From: Hypsibius dujardini
Taxonomy: Eukaryota; Tardigrada; Eutardigrada; Parachela; Hypsibiidae
Assembly (NCBI GenBank): GCA_001579985.1
Contig: LRSR01012347.1
Coordinates: 1-44,774 of the forward strand
Length of the DNA: 44,774 bases
Direction: 5' to 3'
Both the position numbers and the translations under genes were made by a program. Positions 42,175-44,774 of this stretch are shown one piece after another. The notes beneath the pieces are model-generated. The model saw nothing but the letters and a program-made list of their open reading frames with translations, ran no database searches and was not told the DNA's origin. Position 1 is the stretch's first letter. Every line of letters begins with the position of its first letter.

Positions 42175-43433
42175 CTAAAAAATGTCTGTTTCAATGGAAG
42201 AACCACGCCCGGTTCGCGCCGGTACATAAAGGTTCCGCGTCGGCTGGGTCTTCTCCGACGAGTACTCAATGAAGGTCTGGTCACTTCCCTGGCTGGTACT
42301 GCGACTGCTGACTTCGTAGTGCGGCTGCAGACTGGCCGCGTATTCCGTCAAATCAGTCACAGCCAGTTGCTCCACCGAGCCCATTGATTGCTTGACTGTT
42401 TCAGCGTTCAGTGCTCCGCTTGATTGGTTGATTGGTTCATCGTCAGCGCCGGAACTACCCATCGTCGAGCCGCTCCGATAGAAGTCCAGCAACCGTTTGA
42501 GGCAGTAACACGTAATGACCAGACCAAGGACGCCGACAATGAGGTTTCCCGCGCCCAAGCCGGTGTAGAGGAAATTGACGAAGCCGTAGTAGAAATAGGA
42601 CTGCTGGCTCTGGCTCTGCATCTGGGTCAGGACAACAGCTCCGTGAATGATGGTGGCGATGCAAAGGACGAGGGAGCCGATCATAATGTAGAGGAAGATT
42701 TTGACGACGGGACGGATTGTTTCTTCGTAGAGTTGGGCGAAGGTCTGATTGGTGCTGCGGAGGTAGGCTGGGAGTTTAGACTTGATCCAGGCAAAGCCGG
42801 CGATGCCGACGAGGGTGCAGAAGCATTCCCAGGCGGTCAGTAAGGCTCCGGTGATGGTGATGCCTGTGAAGTAAGGGGACTAATTAGGCAGGGAAAAAGA
42901 ATCGAAAACAGGAAAAAAGTCAAACAAGTAGAGTGACAGTCGGTCAGCCAGACAAACCGACAGACACACAAAGCAGACAGGCAGGCGGGCAGGCAGGTAG
43001 ACGGATAAACAGAAAGATAGACAGAGAAACAACCAATGATAAAGACAAAGAGGCAGACAGTCAGATAGACAGCCAGACAAACAGTCACTTAAACAGACGG
43101 GCTGACATACAGATTGGCAGACAGACATACAGACATACAGACAAACAGACAGACAGATACAGACAATATAATGCGTGATTCTGCCTTACCGAATACACTC
43201 AGAGCGATGACTCCAGCTGCGGCGACCAGACAATGACCGGCCGCAAAAAGTGCCACAAACTTTCGCACTTCCGTTTCGCTTGGAGCGGCCAGACCGGTCG
43301 AGCCGCCTTTGCCTTGCCTGGCAAACGCAAACTGTCGCAGGAATCGGTTGTTTTTCGGTTCCTTCACCAACACTGTGGCCAGTTTGTCGTAGCTGATCGG
43401 CTCCGACTCCGTCATTTTTTCCAGTTCCACCAT
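42175..43433 (-). CDS. Four-pass membrane protein, not recognised
   Basis: Two exons, 43190-43433 and 42175-42863, joined by GTAAGG/TTCACAG, encode 310 residues. Hydrophobic segments: about 59-81 (FVALFAAGHCLVAAAGVIAL), 86-108 (ALLTAWECFCTLVGIAGFAW), 138-162 (FLYIMIGSLVLCIATIIHGA) and 182-203 (GLGAGNLIVGVLGLVITCYC). The N-terminus is charged and cytosolic-looking. The C-terminal 100 residues are polar, Ser/Thr/Gln-rich, with tyrosines (HYEVSS, FIEYSS) that could be phosphorylated. It lacks the CCG motif of tetraspanins and the W-GLW-CC motif of claudins, though the layout resembles both. The start is the first of two in-frame ATGs (43431 and 43413). No name proposed. Confidence 0.75.
42930..43168. 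repeat. (CAGA)n microsatellite in the membrane-protein intron
   Basis: Degenerate CAGACAGA/GGCAGGCG tract filling most of the 326 bp intron. Open frames on both strands through it are artefacts. Confidence 0.9.
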
Positions 43434-44298
43434 CCGCAGGAACCTCGCCGAATATATCTTATTTCCAAGCCAATTTGGTTAAGCAAAGAATGGTTATACA
43501 AGAAGCTCAAAACCACACTGGAGTCAGTTAGTCAACGAGTTGCAGAATCAAAATAGGACTTCAAGTGTAATGACAGTAAATTTACGGCTCTACAATCCCA
43601 CTGAACAGGTAAACAACATCCGCTCGACCTACACACGCAAAAGGGGAAACTGCTGCGACGGTGCAATTGCAATCGATGTGATGTAAGGCTGCAGTACCAA
43701 AAGCCCCGACAAAGTAAACTCTCGTGGCCTAAATCCGAATCGGATCTCATAACAAGCAGCACAAGTTCACTTCACACACAACCACAAGCTACACCTTTCA
43801 AATTCAACGTACGGTTACTTTTTTGTCCGCCTGCCCTCAACATTGATTGCTGATCGTCAATAATAAAGTATCCTCAGCCTCGCCAGGCACCGAGAGAGAC
43901 CGCCCAACCTGAACAGAGCGGACGGCGATGAACGGAATTCGCCCTCACACATACTCGTAAAAGCCAAGCCTGAAACCGGTCTTCAAAAGCAGTTCACTCA
44001 AAAAAAACTATAAACAATCAAATTTCAGCGCAGTTTCCGATGGGCAATTGCGATTGGAAGAGGCTGCGACGGCGTCGGTCATACTTTTAACTGACCATGA
44101 GATACATAACATAACAGTCGACTTCATGAAAAGGTAAAGAATCTGTTGCGGAAACGCGCATTCACACACATTCGCTTCAGTTTAGCGAAGGTATTCACGA
44201 GGACATCTGGCATTTTCGCTCTTTCCGCTTTAAGGTGCCATTGACGGACCACACGATAACTCTAGCACAAAAGAAGTCGAAGCAGTCCGAGTTTGTAA
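43434..44298. other. Intergenic between membrane-protein gene and ESS2
   Basis: Holds the 5' flank of the membrane-protein gene and the ESS2 3' flank, both minus strand. The frame before the membrane-protein ATG stays open for about 16 codons, so an upstream exon or start is possible. AATAAAG occurs at 43861. No gene recognised. Confidence 0.5.
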
Positions 44299-44587
44299 TT
44301 ACTTCCCAGCGCTGTAGGCCTTCCGAAGGTCGAGCAGATTGTCGGTGATCGAGGGGGTGGAGGGTGTGCTGCTGCCGGGCGTCTTCGGCGTGGCCGTACC
44401 GCTGCTGCCGGGCGGACCGCCGATCGGTGTCCGCGGTGAGCGACGTGGACTGGGGGAGTAACTGGCGGCCAGCGCCTTGTCAGTGCTGAGACGGATGCCC
44501 AGTCGTTTGGTAGCCAGACGCTGAGCAGCTGGTGACATGGTGGACAGACGTTCCGCTGAGGATGCCGATCCGAATTTCGGCGTCGAC
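44299..44587 (-). CDS. ESS2: ESS2 (DGCR14) C-terminal exon, partial gene
   Basis: ESS2 is a nuclear protein associated with the late (C complex) spliceosome. This last exon encodes STPKFGSASSAERL, then LS-MSPAAQRLATKRLGI, STDKALAASYSPSPRRSPRT, a Gly/Ser/Pro/Thr linker, and ends PSITDNLLDLRKAYSAGK then stop. LSPAAQRL, DKALxASYxPSP and the SITDNLL tail are the conserved C-terminal words of human ESS2. The acceptor is read as CTCAAG at 44589-44588 with phase 1. All upstream exons are right of the window. Confidence 0.88.
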
Positions 44588-44774
44588 CTTGAGATGGGGA
44601 ATCAAATAAGCGACATGCTTCATTACGATGTAGGACGCGATTACAATGAAATAAAGAAAGAATAGTAGTGCAAATCAATCACAGTCAAGGAGACAGTAAA
44701 TATATTGACAGTTAACGCATGATCAAACAGGCAGAAATATATAGGCATGTGGCAAGCAGAGAGAAAATTAGACA
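44588..44774. other. ESS2: Last visible ESS2 intron, incomplete
   Basis: A/T-rich sequence upstream of the ESS2 terminal exon. No exon recognised before the window edge. Confidence 0.5.

Overview
Kind of organism. The window is animal nuclear DNA. Genes are split by GT-AG introns, four conserved metazoan genes are recognisable (NOSTRIN, pelota, ESS2 and one four-pass membrane protein I cannot name), and the rest is dominated by microsatellites and transposon debris. Introns of 70-100 bp sit beside introns of several kb filled with (CAGA)n/(CTGT)n. This looks like an invertebrate, perhaps a flatworm or another lophotrochozoan, but nothing here fixes the clade.

Layout. 0-5.5 kb: most of a NOSTRIN-type F-BAR/SH3 gene on the minus strand (nine phase-consistent exons; the rest of the SH3 domain lies off the left edge). 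5.5-12.4 kb: a large divergent intergenic region with CpG-rich stretches and microsatellites and no supportable gene. 12.47-15.25 kb: a complete eight-exon pelota gene on the plus strand (385 codons). 15.3-41.6 kb: a 26 kb complex built from repeated duplication of one multi-exon gene that I do not recognise. Its best copy is on the minus strand (34.9-41.6 kb). Broken copies lie at 15.4-18.5, 18.9, 23.6-24.2 and 28.8-33.1 kb. Between them are two rearranged copies of a block carrying a dead piggyBac-like transposase and an integrase fragment, four arrays of a degenerate GGACAACGG-type minisatellite, small inverted-repeat elements, and a nearly intact PIF/Harbinger transposon (29,882-32,613) with both of its genes. 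41.6-44.8 kb: a two-exon gene for a four-pass membrane protein, then the last exon of ESS2/DGCR14, both minus strand.

How the parts relate. The duplicated gene carries two easily followed exons, called alpha (about 124 codons) and beta (about 100 codons). Three copies keep the alpha-intron-beta arrangement, and the intron differs by insertion. In copy 1 (17.2-18.3 kb) it is short. In copy 2 (29.2-33.1 kb) it contains the whole Harbinger element. In copy 3 (35.4-38.5 kb) it contains a 1.5 kb minisatellite plus a fold-back repeat. Copies 2 and 3 share a 149 bp miniature inverted-repeat element at the same site, so that insertion predates the duplication while the Harbinger and the array came later. 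The splice acceptors in copy 2 are destroyed, and those in copy 3 are canonical and in phase. This nested history, and the unknown protein it concerns, is the most interesting part of the window. The single-base breaks in both Harbinger genes fall in homopolymers, so either slight decay or uncorrected sequencing error is possible.
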